The notes beneath the pieces were generated by a model that worked only from the letters and a program-made list of their open reading frames with translations, was not told the origin of the DNA and did not search any database. 64,000 bases of DNA from Ascaphus truei (taxonomy: Eukaryota > Chordata > Amphibia > Anura > Ascaphidae), in the NCBI GenBank assembly GCA_036426205.1, contig WSYH01002417.1:23564-87563 (forward strand), written 5' to 3'. Below, one piece after another: positions 23,357-36,059 of the stretch (positions are counted from its first letter, which is position 1; every line of letters begins with the position of its first letter). The translations under genes were made by a program, and so were the position numbers.

Positions 23357-26300
23357 CCGCCCCCCCACCCCCCCCCCCCCCCCCCACCCCCCCCCCCCCC
23401 CGCCCCCCACCCACCGCCCCCCGCCACGTGGACAGCCCCCCGGGCCCTCCCCCCCCCCCCGCACCCCCCCCGCCCCACGGCGACCATCCCACCCCCCCCC
23501 CTTCCGAACCCTCCCCCCGCCCCCCCCCCTCCACCCCTCCCCCCCCACCACACCCCCCCCCCTTCACCGCCCCCCCCCCCCCCCCTCCCCCCCCCCCCGC
23601 CTCAACCGCCCCAGGCGCTCCGCGGTCTACGCGCCCCACACGCCCGCCCCCCCACAGCCCCCCACCCCCCGCCCCACACCCCCCCCCGCCCCAACCAACA
23701 CCCCTCCCCCCGCCCCCCCCCCCGCCGAAACCCCCCCCCCCAGCCCCCCCCCCCCCCGCCCCTCCCCCCACCCGTCCTCCCCAAGCCAACCGGCCCCCAA
23801 CCGCCCCCGCCCACGCCCCGCCCACCCAGCCGCCCGGCCAACCCCCAAACGCGGAGCCCCCCCCACCAACCTCCCCCACTCCCACCCACCAGCTAGCGCC
23901 CCACCCACCCCACCCGCACCACCACGCAAACACGCCCCCCCTCCCCTCCGGGACGCCCATCCCGACCCGCCCCCCCCCCGCCAGCCCCCCCCCTCGGCCG
24001 CCCGCCGTGCACCCCCCACCCCACCCCCCCACCCCCCCCCCCCCCCGCCCCCCCCGCCCTCCCGCCCCCCACGCACCCTCCCCCCTCTCCCCCCCTCCAC
24101 CCACCCCTCCACCCCCCCTCGCACCCGGCCCCCCCCGCCACCACCCCACCCCCCGCCCGCCCCGCGCCCCTCGCCCCCCCCCAGCCCCCGCCCACCCCCC
24201 CCCCCCCCCCCCCCCCGCCCCCCAAACCCCCACCCATCCCACTCCCCCCACCTCCCCCCCCCCCCCCGTCCCCCCCCCCCCCCCCCCCACCCCCGACCCC
24301 CCCCGCCGGCGCGCCCACCCCGAGCCCCGCCCCCCCCCCGCCCCCCGCCCCCCCCTCCCCCCCCCCCCACCTGCGACCCCCTCCCCGCATCAACTCCCCC
24401 CCCCCGCCCCCCCGCGCCCCCCCCCAGCCCAACACTCGCCCCCCCCCCCACACCGCCCCCCCCCCCCCCCCCCCCCACTCCCCTCCCCCCCCCACATCCC
24501 CCCCCCAGCGCGCCGCCCCCACGCCGACCCGCGCTCCCGCCTCCCCCCCACTCCCCAGCCCCACCCCTCCTATATCCCCCCCCCCACCCCTCCCGCACCC
24601 ACGCCCCCTCGTCCCCCCCCGTCCCCCCCCCCCACCCCCCCCCCGAACACCCCCCCGCCCGCACCCGCCACCCCCCCCCACCCCCCAGGCCCGACCCCGA
24701 ACCGCCCCCCGCCGCCGCTCCCCCCCGCGCACCCCCCACCCACCCCACCGGCACCCCCCCCCCCCCCACCCCACCAGTAGGTTGATTAATATATCAGGGG
24801 AGTTGGATGATTGATCGGCGCCCCACCCCGAGCCCGGCGCCCCCCGCCCCCCCGGCCGCCCAGCCGCCCCGGCACCCCCCCCCCCGACCCCCTACAACGC
24901 TGACCCACAACCACCCCCGCCCCCCCCCGGCAGCCCCCGCCTCCCTCCCGCACCACCCCCCGTGCCCCCCCCCCCCCCCGTACCCCCCCGCCCGCGTCAC
25001 CCCCACCCCCCCCACCACGCGCCCCGCACCCCCGCCCACCACCCACGCCCTACCCCCCCCACCCCCCCCCCTCTCCCCCCCCACCCCCCCCCCCCACGCC
25101 CCACCCACGTCACCCCCCCCCCCCCCACGTCCCCCCGGCACCACCACCCGCCGCCACGCCCCACCGGCCGTCCAGCATCCCCCCCCCCCGCCCACCCCCC
25201 CCCTCCCCACCCCCGACCCCCCCGCCGACCCCTTGACCCGCTGCTGGCAACCCCCCCCCCACCCCGCCCCAGCGCCCTCACCCACTACCCCTGCACGACC
25301 ACCCCCCCCCCGGCCGCGCCCCGCCAGCGCAGCCCTCCCCCCCCACCCCCCCACCTACGCCACACCCACCCCCCCCCCCGCCCCCCACCCCCCAACCCCC
25401 ACCCGCCCTCCGCCTACGCCACCCCCCTCCCCCCCCCCCCCAAATACCGCCGCCTCACCCCCGCCCCGGCCCGGGCCTCCCCCCCCCCCCCCCGCCCTCC
25501 CCACCCTCCCCCCGCCCCCGCCCCCCACCCTCCACCCCCACCCCCCACCCCCACCCCCCTTTACTCGCACCCCCCCACCGCACCCACCCCCCCCCCCCCC
25601 CCCCTCCCGCCCCGCACCCCGCGCCCCCCCCCCCCCCCCCCCTCCCCCCCGACCCCCCCCCCCCCCCGCCCCCCCGCGCTCCACACCGCCCCCGCCCCCG
25701 CCCCCACCCCCCCCCCCCCGGCGGCCCGCCCCCCCCACCCCCCACGCCCCCCCCCCCACGCCCCGCCCCCCCCCCCCCCCCCCCCCCCCGCCCCCGCCCC
25801 CCCCCCCCCCCCCTCCCACCTACCCCGCCCCCGACCCACTCTCTCTCTCTCCCCCCCTCGCCTCAGCGCTCCAGCCCCCTCCCCCCACGCCGCGCCCCGC
25901 CCCCCCCCTCCCACTCGGCGTACGGGCAGGCCGCGAACCCCCCGCAGCCCCGCCCCCCACGCCCCACCCCGCCCCGACCCCACCCCCACCGACCCCCCCC
26001 GCCCCCACACATCGCCCCCCCCCCCCTGCCAGCCCCCCCCCACCCCCGGGCCCTCCCCAGTCCCCCGGCCCCACGGCCCCCACCCCCCCCCCCACCCCCC
26101 CCAGCGCCGAGGCCGCCCCCCCCGGCCGCACCACCCTCCCCCACCCCCCCCCCCGACCCCACCCCCCAGCCCCCCCCCCACCCCTCCCGCAACCCCCCCC
26201 CCCCCCCCCTCGCCCCCCCCCCCCCAGACCCCCCACCCCCCCCCCCTCCCCCACCCCTACCCCCGAACACCCCCCCCGCCAGCCTATGCACACCCCGACC

Positions 26301-27006
26301 CCGCCCCAAACCCTACTCTCCCCCCACCCTCTCTCTCTCCCCCCCCCCCCCGCACCGTCCCCCCCCCCCTTGGGGGGCAACCGTGCGGCCCCGCCCCCGG
26401 CCCGCCCCAGCGAGCAAACAACTCGCCCTCCCCCCCCACCCCCCCCCCTACCCCCCCCCCACCCCCCACCCCCCCCCCCCTCCTCCACCCTCACCCCAAA
26501 CAGCTACCCGACGCCCGCCCCCCCAACCCCCATCCCCCCCTCCCGCCTCCCCACCCTGCAACCCCCCCCCCCCCCCCCCTCCCCGCCCCACCGAGGCCTC
26601 CCCCACCCCCCTCCCCCCCCCCCCTCGGGCCCCCCCGCCCCACCCCCCCTCCCCCACCCCCCCCCGCCCCCCCCCACCCGCCCGACGCCCACCCCCCCCC
26701 CCCCCACGCACCACCCCCCCCCCCCCCGCCCCCCGCGCCTCGCAGCCCTCCCGCACGCCCCCCCTAGCCCATCCGCATCCAGCCACCCCCCCCCCAACCC
26801 CCCCCCCCCCCCCCCCCACCACCCCCAAACCCCCCCCCCACCAAGCCAGACTACCCCCCCCTGTCCCCCCCCCCCGGCCGCGTGAGATCGCCCCCGTGAA
26901 ATGCCCTCCCCACGCCACCCAGCACCCCCCACCCCGGCCCCGCCCCCGCCTCACTCCCCTGCCCACCCCCACGATCACCCCACCCCCCCCGCCCTACCCC
27001 CCCCTT
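23357..27006. repeat. 3.65-kb C-rich low-complexity tract
   Basis: The plus strand is overwhelmingly C, with isolated A, G and T and no fixed period. Proline-rich (plus) and glycine-rich (minus) frames of up to 692 residues are artefacts of this composition. The tract begins and ends abruptly. It could be a true C/G satellite able to form G-quadruplex and i-motif structures, but long C-runs with random substitutions also match the failure pattern of raw long reads. Confidence 0.85.
24776..24820. other. AT-containing island in the C-rich tract
   Basis: Forty-five bases, including GGTTGATTAATATATCAGGG and GATGATTGATCGG, break the C-tract. They have no C-runs and no similarity to the borders. 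They may mark a junction between two tracts or two reads. Confidence 0.6.
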
Positions 27007-27449
27007 CACGTTAGTCCAACTCTTCTTCCTTGTTCGGTTTCCATATCCACACGCTGTACGGTGAGATGGGGGAGGATAGACTCAAAGTCCTGGACTTTTA
27101 GAGTTCCCATCGTTTCTTTGAATATTCCATTGATTTGTATAAACCGTTTCCACGGACCTTTTCCTTGTGATTTTTAACTTTTTAATGCTGTTCCATCCTT
27201 TCCCAAGCGAAAATATTTAATGACGGGGTCCTTTTTTCCTTGTTCTCCCCTGGTCCTCTTGGGAAGCAGGGTAGAAATCAGTTTTCCGTATTCTTCATTC
27301 CGCTCTCCCCCTTTGTCAATTTGTTGCTTTTCTCCCTGTCCCCAAAATAACAGCGATCGTCTTTAATCAGCAGTGTGATTTATGTCCTGTGATTAAGTAG
27401 TCAGTGAGGAGCCTGATCGACGCCGGGGGGCACGAAAGCTTTTGGCATG
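27007..27449. other. No recognisable gene
   Basis: Ordinary-composition sequence between the C-rich tract and the large minisatellite. No domain, RNA or transposon end is recognised. Confidence 0.5.
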
Positions 27450-30400
27450 GCTTGTGTGTTTTCGTGTCGCAGTACAGGGTCAGTGTGTCAGGTCAGATCA
27501 GTGTCTCAGGTGCAGGTAGTGTGTCATTGTCTCTGTGCAGGGCAGTGTGTCAGTTCGTCGGTGCAAGTGGCAAGTGTTGTCCGCGTCTCAGTGCAGGTCG
27601 GATGTCTTCTCAGTCATGTCAGTGGGTCGCTCATGTCCGGGTCATTGTGGTCATTGTGTCCTTGTGTCAGTGCCAGGGTCAGTGGTGTCAGTGTTCTCTC
27701 AGTGAAGGGTCGTGTTTGTGTCTCAGTACATGGTCATTCTCAGTACAGGTCAGTGTGTCATTAGTCTCAGTACAGGGTCAGTGGTCCGTGTCTCAGTCAG
27801 GGTCAGTGTCTCAGTGCTGTGTCTCATGCAGGTCAGTGTGGCAGGGAGGAGATCAGAGGGCCGGTCTGACTGCTGCTGCAGAGGGTGGGGGCGGGGTTAG
27901 TGACAGCGGAGCCTCGCCTGAGAACCGTAAGGTGCCTTTCCCCCACCCACACCAACCAAGATTGGCTTCCCTCCCCTCCCACCCAACAATCTCCACACAG
28001 TGAACGGTAGGACACCCCCCCCCCCTCACTGCTCATGCAAGGCTGTCATGTCTCATGTCTCATGCAGGTCAGTAATCGTTCAGGGTAGCGTGGTGTGTCG
28101 TGTCTCATTGCGGTCACGTGTGTCAGTGTCTCAGCGCGAGGGTCAGTGTGTCAGGTGTCTCAGTGCAGGGTCAGTGTTTCAGGTGTCCTCAGGTGCAGGG
28201 GTCATGTGTCAATGTCTCATGCAAGGTCCCTTGTCTCAATGCAGATTCAAAGTTCTCAGTACAAAGGTCATGATGTCATGTCTCATTGCGGTTCTGTGTG
28301 TCATGGTCTCATGCAGGTCAGTCTCAGTGGTGCAAGGGTCAGTTCTTTGCAGGGTCAGTGTTTCCTGTCTCAGTGGCAGGGGCAGTGTGTCAGTGTCTCC
28401 AGTGCAGGGTCATTGTGTCAGTGTCCCGTGCGGTTTATGTCTCATGCCAGGGTCATGTGGTCCGTGTCTCAGTGCAGGGTCAGTGTGGTCCGGTTTCTCC
28501 GTGGAAGGGGTCTTGGTCTCAGTTTCTCCGTGTCCTCCAGTGCAGGTCAGTGTCTCATTGTCCTCATGGTGCCTCCGTGTCAGGGTCATGTGGCATTGTC
28601 TCAGTGCAGGGTCTTGGTCGTTTCTCAGTCCAGTGTCAGTGTGTCATGTCTCATGTGCAGGTCAGTGTCTCAGTACAGGAGCGTGGTCTCAGTACAGGTG
28701 TCAGTGTGTCAGTGGTCCTCAGTGGCAGGTCAGTCTCAGTCCAGTTCAGTGTCTCAGTACAGGATCGTGGTCTCAGTGCAGGGTCCGTGTGTCAGTGTCT
28801 CAGTGCAGGGTCATTTGTCGTGTCTCAGTTGCAGCGTCAGTGTGTCAGTGTGTCAGTACCAAGGGTCAGTGTCCAGTACCGGGTCTGTCTCAGTACATGG
28901 TCCAGTGTCTCAGTACAATGGTCCTTGTGTCGTGTTGCAGTGCTCCGTGCAGATCCGTGTCTACGTGCAGGGTCAGTTGTGTCATATCTCCATCCTGGTC
29001 AGTGGCAGTGTCAGTGTCTCAGTGCGGGTCCCTGTTCAGTTCAGGGTCAGTGTGTCAGTGCATAGGGTCCCCAGTGTCTCAGTTGCATGGTGAGTGTGTC
29101 AGTGTCTCTGGGCAGGGTCAGTGTGTCATTGTCTCAGGGCGGGTCAGTGTCCTCTCAGTGTTCTCAGTGCGGTGTCAGTGTCTCTGTGCGGGTCATTGTT
29201 TTAGATGTCGTCAGTGCAGGTTCTGTGTCAAAAACAGGCCCTGTAATCGTGTCTCAGTGCAATGATCAAGTTGTCTCACAATACAGGTCATGCTGTCAAA
29301 CTAGGTCGTGTGTCGTAACATGTGTCTGTGTCAGTGGTCTCGGGCCCAGGGTCAATTGTCTCAGTCCAGGTCCGTGTCTATGTCCGTGCGTCATTGCAGC
29401 GATGTGGCAGTGGAAGGACATAGCCGTATCTGGACATGCTGCTAGCATAATGGTGGAAGAGCGGGTTTAGTGACGCGGAGCCTCAGCAAGTTGAGCTGGA
29501 AAGTGAGGTGGCTTCCACCCCCTCCCCAACCAAGATGGCTTCAAATCACAATTCAACACCCCCGACCACTGTCAGTGTCTACAGCTTGCAGAGGTCAGTG
29601 TCTTAGTTCATTGTACTCAGTGCAGGGTCGGTGTGATCCGAATGTGTTCAATGTGTCAAGTGCAGGTTCATGTGTCTCGTGTCCTCAGTATCAAGGGATT
29701 CACGTGTGGGTAGTTCTCAAGTACAATGGGTCGTGCTCAAGTACAGGGTCAGGTGATCAGTGTTCATACAAGGGTCAGTTGGTCAAGTGTCACAGTACAG
29801 GTCAGATGTCTCAGTGTACTTGTCTCATTGCAGGGTCCAGTGTGGCATGAGGAGAGCAAAGGCCTGTCTGACTGCTGCTAAGCAGAGGTGGGGGAGCGTA
29901 GGTTAGTGACAAGCGAAGACCTCAGCAGTGTCAGCCCCGGAATGTGGCTCCCACCCACCACCACCACCAACCAGATGACTTCCCCTCCAACCAGACTCCA
30001 CAGTGAAAGGTATGACACTACCCACCCACACCCCTAGCAGCTTGCTCTCATACGCTGGTGTCATGTGGCCCTCAGTGTCTCAGGAGGGTCCGTATCGTGC
30101 GGGATACAGTGTTTCCATGTCTACAGGTCAGTACGTGTGTCCAAGTGTCTCAGTGCGGAGTCATGTGTACAGTGTCTCAAGTGGCAGGGCTCAGGTCTCA
30201 ATGCATAGATGCCGTGCATCAGTACAGGGTCAGTCTGTTCAGTGTCTCATCAGGGTTCAGTGTGTCATGTGTCTCTGATGCAGGGTCCAGTGTCTCAGTG
30301 CAAGGGTCAGTATCTGTGCAGGTCGTGTGTCAGTGTCTCCATGCGGGTCAGTGTGTCGTGTCTCAGTGCAGGTCAGTGTGTCAGTGTCTCAGTGCAGGGT

Positions 30401-32400
30401 CCAGTGTGTCTAGGTCTCAGTGGCAGGGTCAGTGTCTCAATGCAGGGTACGTGTCTCGGTACCCAAGGGTCCTTTCTCAGTACAGGGTCAGTGTCCAATA
30501 CATTGTCAGTGCTCAGCTGTGCAGGGTCAGTGGTCTCACTGCAGGTGTGTCTCAGTCAGACAGTGTCAAATGTCTCGTACAATGGTCATTTGCTCAAGTG
30601 TCTCGCGTTGCGCCGCATGGTCAGTGTGGGTCGGGTCTCTCTCCGTGCAGAGTCGCGTGTCATTGGTCTCAGTACAGGGTCAGTGTGCAGTGTCCATTCA
30701 GGGTCAGTGCTCATAAGGGTCAGTGTCTCACAGTGTCTCATTACAGGTGTCTGTGTCATGTCTCATTACCAAGGGTCAGTGTGTCAGTGTCTCATTACGG
30801 GTCATGGTCGTTGTCCATTACAGGTCAGTGTGTCAGGTCTCATACAGGGTCACTGTGTCAGTGCATTTCCGTGTGTCAGAGTCCACTGCAGGGTCAGTGT
30901 GTCGTGTCAGTGTCTCAGTGCAAGTGTCAGTGTCTCATTGTAAGGTTGTGTGTCAGTGTCTCAGTACAGTGGGTTCATGTCTCAGTGCAGGTCGTGTCTC
31001 AGTAACCAGGTCATTGTGTCTCACGCAGGGTCCTGTGTCAGTGTGTCAGTGCAGGGTCAGTGTGTCAGTGTCTCAAGTGGCATGGTCATGTCTCAGTGAA
31101 GGTCAAGTGTCAGTGTTCTCATGCAGGGTCAGTGTCTCAGTACAGGGTCATTGTGGTCAGTGTCTCAGTACAGGGGCCAGTGTCTCAGTGCAGGGTCAGT
31201 GTCTCAGTGCAGGGTTAGTGTGTTGTCTGTCAGGGTCAGTGGGTGTCAGGGGTCAGTGTGTGTCGGCACGGTCAGGGTCAGTGGTTCTGGGCAGGGTCAG
31301 TGTGTCTGTGCGTGTGTGGCCGTGACGGTCAGCTGTTCTGTGGCAGGGTCAGTGTGTCTGTGCAGGGGTCATGTTGTCTGTGCAGCAGTGTGTCTCTGTG
31401 CAGGTCAGTGGTCCTGTGCATGTCAGTGTTCTGTGTCTCAGTACAGGACAGTGTGTCCGTGGTGCTCTGTGCAGGACAGGTGTCCGTTCAGAGGTCTCAG
31501 TGCAGGTCATTGTGTCAGTGTCAGAGTCGCAGTGCAGGCATGTGTCAGTTTCAGTATCAGTCATTGTCCTCCAGTTATATGGTCAGTGTCTCATTTTTCA
31601 GTACGGGTCAGTGTGTCTGTGCTCAGTACAAGGGTCAGTTGTGTCATGTCTCAGTACAAGGTCAGTGTCTCAGTGCAGGTCAGTGTCTCATTGCAGGTCA
31701 GTGTGTCTGTCTCAGTAAGGGTCGTGTGTCATGTCCATCAGGTCACTGTGTCATGTTCATACGGTTCACTGTCCAGTGTCTCATGCAGGGACAGAGTGTG
31801 TCATTCGGTCTCAGTGCAGGATCAGGTGGTCTCAGTGCATGTCATGTGTCATACGTCTCATTGCTTGTCAGTGTTGTCAGGGTCCAGTGCTCATTGTAGG
31901 TCAGTATGTGCCAGGGTCCAGTGTGGGTCTGTGCATGTAGTGTGTTCGGTGTGCAGGGTCTGTGTCAGGATCATTGGTTTGTCGGCAGGTCCGGTGTCTT
32001 GTTGTTCATGTAACCAGTGGGTCAGTGTCTCAGTGCGGGTTCAGTGTGTCAATGTTCTCAGTGCAGTCAGTGTGTCAGTGTCCTCAGTGCAGGGTCGTGT
32101 GTCATTGTCTCGGTGCAGTGTCAGTGTGTGTCTGTGGCAGGGTCAGTGTGGTCTTGCGGTGTGTGTCTGTGCAGCGTCAGTGTGTCTGTGCATGGTCAGT
32201 GTGTCGGGTTGCAGGGTCAGTGTTGCAGGTCGTGTCCTGTGTCACTGGCTGTGTCATGGTCGTGGTCTGTGCGTGTCGGGTCCGTACGAGGGTCGGGTCG
32301 TGCGGGTCTTGGGCCAGTGCTGTGCAGGTCTGTCTGTGCAGATCGTGCTGGATGTGAGTGTCTGCACGTCCTGCTGTGTGTCTGTGGCAGGTCAGCAGAG
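27450..32400. repeat. 5-kb minisatellite, unit about 25 bp
   Basis: The array is built on GTCTCAGTGCAGGGTCAGTG plus TGTCA, with variants in which GTGCAGG becomes GTACAGG and, near 31,250-32,350, TCTGTGCAGGGTCAGTG. Single-base gains and losses are dense, so all three plus frames stay open for long stretches with Ser/Val/Cys/Gln repeats. These frames are not genes. Three embedded non-repeat segments suggest a higher-order structure. Confidence 0.9.
27838..28020. repeat. Spacer segment repeated within the minisatellite
   Basis: A roughly 180-bp segment (GGCCGGTCTGACTGCTGCTG, GGGTTAGTGACAGCGGAGCC, ACCAACCAAGATTGGCTTCC) interrupts the array. It recurs in diverged form at about 29,440-29,575 and 29,840-30,010. 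The copies are roughly 1.6 and 0.4 kb apart, so the array is a mosaic of 25-mers and this spacer. Confidence 0.75.
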
Positions 32401-33059
32401 AAATGGTAGGTAAAGAGAATTGGGCGGTGGAGAGAGAATTTACGGGGGAGGAGAATAAGGAGGGGAAATTGGGGGATTGAGAGAGAGAGAAAATGGAGGT
32501 GCAGAGGAAGAGAGAGAGAATGGTGGGATGTGGAGATAGAATTGGCTGGAGGGAAATGGAGTGAAACTGGGGGTGGGGAAGGGAGAGAGTCTGGTGTGAG
32601 TGAGAAACCTGGGTGGTATGGTGTAGAGAACATGGTGTAGGGATGGATCTAGGTAATGGGGGAGAAGTATAGTGAGAGAAATGGAATAGGTAGAAGAATC
32701 ATACAAGCATCAATGGTGAACCTATCCTCTCAGTTCCCCCCCCCCCAACTTAATCCCACTGCAATCCCCCCCCTAACCCACTACACCCCAACCCCCCCCC
32801 CAAATGCATACAAACGCCCCAACCCCCCAAAAAAAAATTTTAAAACATACCACACAAAGCCCACCTCCACATACATCACCCCCCAACCTCCACATAAATT
32901 TTTAAAAACACCCCCCCAAATACATATAAAAAAAGGCCCCACAACCCTCACATCACGCAAGAGAGCAGAGATCACCAACAGCAACAGTGCGGTCCAGTCA
33001 GCTGGCGTGCACCCCTGCACTCCGTTCACTCTCTCGTCCCCCCCCCCCCCCCTGCATGG
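32401..33059. repeat. GA-rich and CA-rich low-complexity DNA
   Basis: At 32,401-32,700 degenerate GGAGAGAGAATTGG-type units dominate. At 32,735-32,950 the sequence turns into A/C-rich runs. No gene is supported, and the frames on both strands have repeat composition. Confidence 0.65.
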
Positions 33060-34560
33060 TGGGTCTCGAGATAAAGCCCCCTTTATGATCCCGGTGCCGC
33101 GTATCCCTCGGCGTTTAAAGGTCCCGATACGTGAGCCGCGACCTGCAAACAAATAGAGGGATCCCGCACCCCATAAAAGGGGCCGTAGTCTCCGACACCC
33201 CGCAGCGGCCGCCGGACCGGTCCCCGCCGACCCTCAAATGCACCCCAACGCATTGCGCTCTGCCTGCCGGAAGCAGACACGCACTCTGCCACAGGTAACC
33301 ATGTACCTGTATAATAAACAAACCTACACACACATAATAAACCCGACTCTGGTCGACCTCAACATCTTAACCCTTGGCGGCTATGATGCAACGGTAAGAA
33401 GCAGCTATGAATGTCTTTTTAAAATTAGATACTGTACAGTAAGGCCAACGCCCCAAGGGAGCAGGTCCCAACTGAGCGACACCGAAACCACTTGCCGATC
33501 TCTGACAATGCAGAAAAGCACATCCCAGTGGCACCCCCCTAAGGGCGATGCCCAGCTGAGTTGACCATAATGCGCCACCGAGTAGGAGAATCAATCGCCC
33601 ACCCCCCCAGGGTACAGAGCGCTGTCGCCCGCACAACTGTTTATAGCGATGCCCCGCCAATAACACATGGCTACCACACAAACGTAAAAACGCAAAAAAT
33701 GGGTGCAACCAAATCAGGAAAAAGGCTCTGGAAAGTCCGGGAGCGACAGGGGGTGACCTCCTGAGCACATTAACTACTAAAAGCGCCTTTCCGCTAAGGG
33801 CGCCTCCATGCTTCCCGCACAATTTACTTATTCCTACTGAACATAAACGAGAGGATGCTGCTTCATTACCATAGGCGGATTAGCCGCTAACCGGCCAATG
33901 AAAAGGGCGCGTTTTGTTAAAACGCCATCTCTTCCAGTAGTCTGGTTATTGGATACGACACGAACGCAAATGCCCATCAATAAACATTTAGCAATCAATT
34001 ACACAATATACAGTTCATAGTAATGCAGTGCCGAATGCCATAACCCAGTCCACAAATGGATAATAGTGCAGTCGCTGTCCATTACAAATACAACCCAACA
34101 ATGTAAAGTACATTCAATTCTAACATACGCACTCACCCATTGCCCCTACGTTTTTGCCAACGCTGACGGCCACCTTTAATCTTTCATAACCTGGACCCCT
34201 GCACCCCCCATCCGATATCATGGACACAAAAACAAACACACACAGAATTTAAACATCCACATAAATTCAATGTCCCCTAACCCCTTAAATCACAACTAGC
34301 GGTTTCTATTAATACGGCTACCAGTACGATTAAGGGAGTTTTAAGCCCACAATCAGTCCGCACATACCTCCCAACAAAGCCCCCAAACAACCTCCCCCAA
34401 TACCACGGGGAGTCCTACCAATTACCCTTGGGCCATATACCCACTCCCCCAAGCACATTACAGTACAAGTAATGTGCAAAATAACTCTTATTCCACATAG
34501 TGGATAAAGATTAATACATTATTTTGGCCATATAAAACAACATCATAACTTTAAAATGTC
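33060..34560 (+). repeat. Diverged or error-rich copy of the foldback element arm
   Basis: The order and orientation match 6,010-7,160: the CGGCGTTTAAAGGTCCCGAT palindrome centre, ATGCAACGGTAA, AATGTCTTTTTA, the GGATTAGCCGCTAA motif, CCACAAATGGATAATAGTGC and TATACCCACTCCCCCAAGCA. Insertions and deletions are very frequent. Because the parent element is a hairpin, this can be the far arm of the reverse-oriented second copy whose near end is at 34,856-35,221. Confidence 0.7.
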
Positions 34561-34855
34561 AGCACCACCACCCCCCCCTACACTCCTGCGCCCTCACCAT
34601 CCCCCTCCCTATAACCACTATATCCCTATGGAACGTCTCACTGTCTTTGGTAGCAAGCTATTCATTGGGTCCGTTGCACAAGGAGTAGACATAGTGAACC
34701 ATGATGCAAACACGATGTGTCAACCTAGTCAGTGGTAGTAGATTCTACACAAGAACACTGCATGACTAAACGACGGCTTAGATGCCCTACCCAATCTCTG
34801 GATCCCCGTTGGGTATCGCTAACTGAAAGGATTCACTTTTCCCGGGGGGGGGTGA

Positions 34856-35221
34856 AAGCATCGGGGGGCAGGGGGTCCCCGGACCTCAAACCAACGCGGT
34901 TCAGCTCCGAAGACCCCCTGCACATGTACACTATGAATAAAAGTTGTTTTTAAATGCTTTTTTTGGTGACGAAGTTTGCGCTGAGAGAGCGGCTTGTCTC
35001 TCTCAGCTGCAAACATCTATCGGCACCAAAGGCTTATCGGGAGCCTTATCGGGAGCCAGGCTGTATCGCCACAGCTCATCGGCAGCTTTGCTTTCGCAGT
35101 GCTTCAGCAGGGATCGGAAGGATTCGGCCCTTACTGAATACTGCGAGGGCAAATCGCCCAAAAAAAACATTTTCGCAATTCGTGCCGAAAATTTTGTATC
35201 GGGGCTTACTGCATGAGGCCC
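34856..35221 (-). mobile_element. Terminus of second foldback element copy
   Basis: This is the reverse complement of 5,673-6,020, ending in GCATGAGGCCC at 35,221 and followed by TTA at 35,222-35,224, the complement of the left-copy TAA. The flank (GTGCTTGAAGTCCTTTGATAG) is the complement of the left-copy flank, so both copies sit at the same ancestral site. The first-arm sequence stops near 34,856, beside anonymous DNA (34,561-34,855). Confidence 0.75.
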
Positions 35222-36059
35222 TTAGTGCTTGAAGTCCTTTGATAGGTGGAAGGATTTACACAAAACAGCACAGTTAGTGAGTAGAGAAACAGGAGCTGTA
35301 ACAGCATAAGAAGTTAAGAAATGAGCTGTGACACTCACACAACACAGAGAGAAGGGACACAAGCTGTTACACCAAAGCTGCTCAGAATAGAAGGGACAGA
35401 TTGCAGATCTTTTTTGAAAAGCCCTCAGCCTGTCTGTTTTGCTATGCTGTTTCTGACTGGCCATGCATTGAAATTCACTCCATTACAGTAGGTCAGGAGT
35501 ATATAATTTGATATCCGTGCAAAGCTGCAGTTTCCAGCTAAGCTGTTCAGAGTTGCCACATACTGTTTAGATCACCCCAGGTGGTGATTTAAGAGACATT
35601 AAAAGATTATTCACAGACACATTATTTCATGCGACGGGTTGCGCCTGTCAACCTGCTGCGATAGCTGCACCAGTTTTGCAGTACCCTGCACCATAAAAAT
35701 ATCTGGATTCCTTCCCCAGAGGTCATATTACCCATGTGCACCAAGTGCTGGTCTGACTGGTCCAGACATGGTTTGTGAGTAGTACTGTTCTCAGTCAGGA
35801 TTAGTTGATGGACCCTGTCCACGTGGTACTAATTTAGCCAAACCTACACACTACAACACCAAGAGCTCCAGCAGAATGAAAAAGATGTTGGTGTTGGGAA
35901 AAGAGGAGGTGGGGTGCAATTTATAGTTTGTTTGTTCCTTATCCTATTACTCATTAAACCATCTGTTATTGTACTCAATGTCTGGTTTACATTATTCCAG
36001 TAAGGGAAAAGGGAATAGTGAATATACCATAATTCTGAGTTAAGTTATGGTGAGTAAAA

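Noticed and set aside
23428..26885. Very long proline-rich and glycine-rich frames (up to 692 residues)
   Set aside because: They overlap on both strands and all frames and simply translate the C-rich tract; no domain, start context or codon bias supports them.
28000..31325. Long Ser/Val/Gln frames, including one of 421 residues
   Set aside because: They follow the 25-bp minisatellite, are open in all three plus frames and change frame with unit indels.
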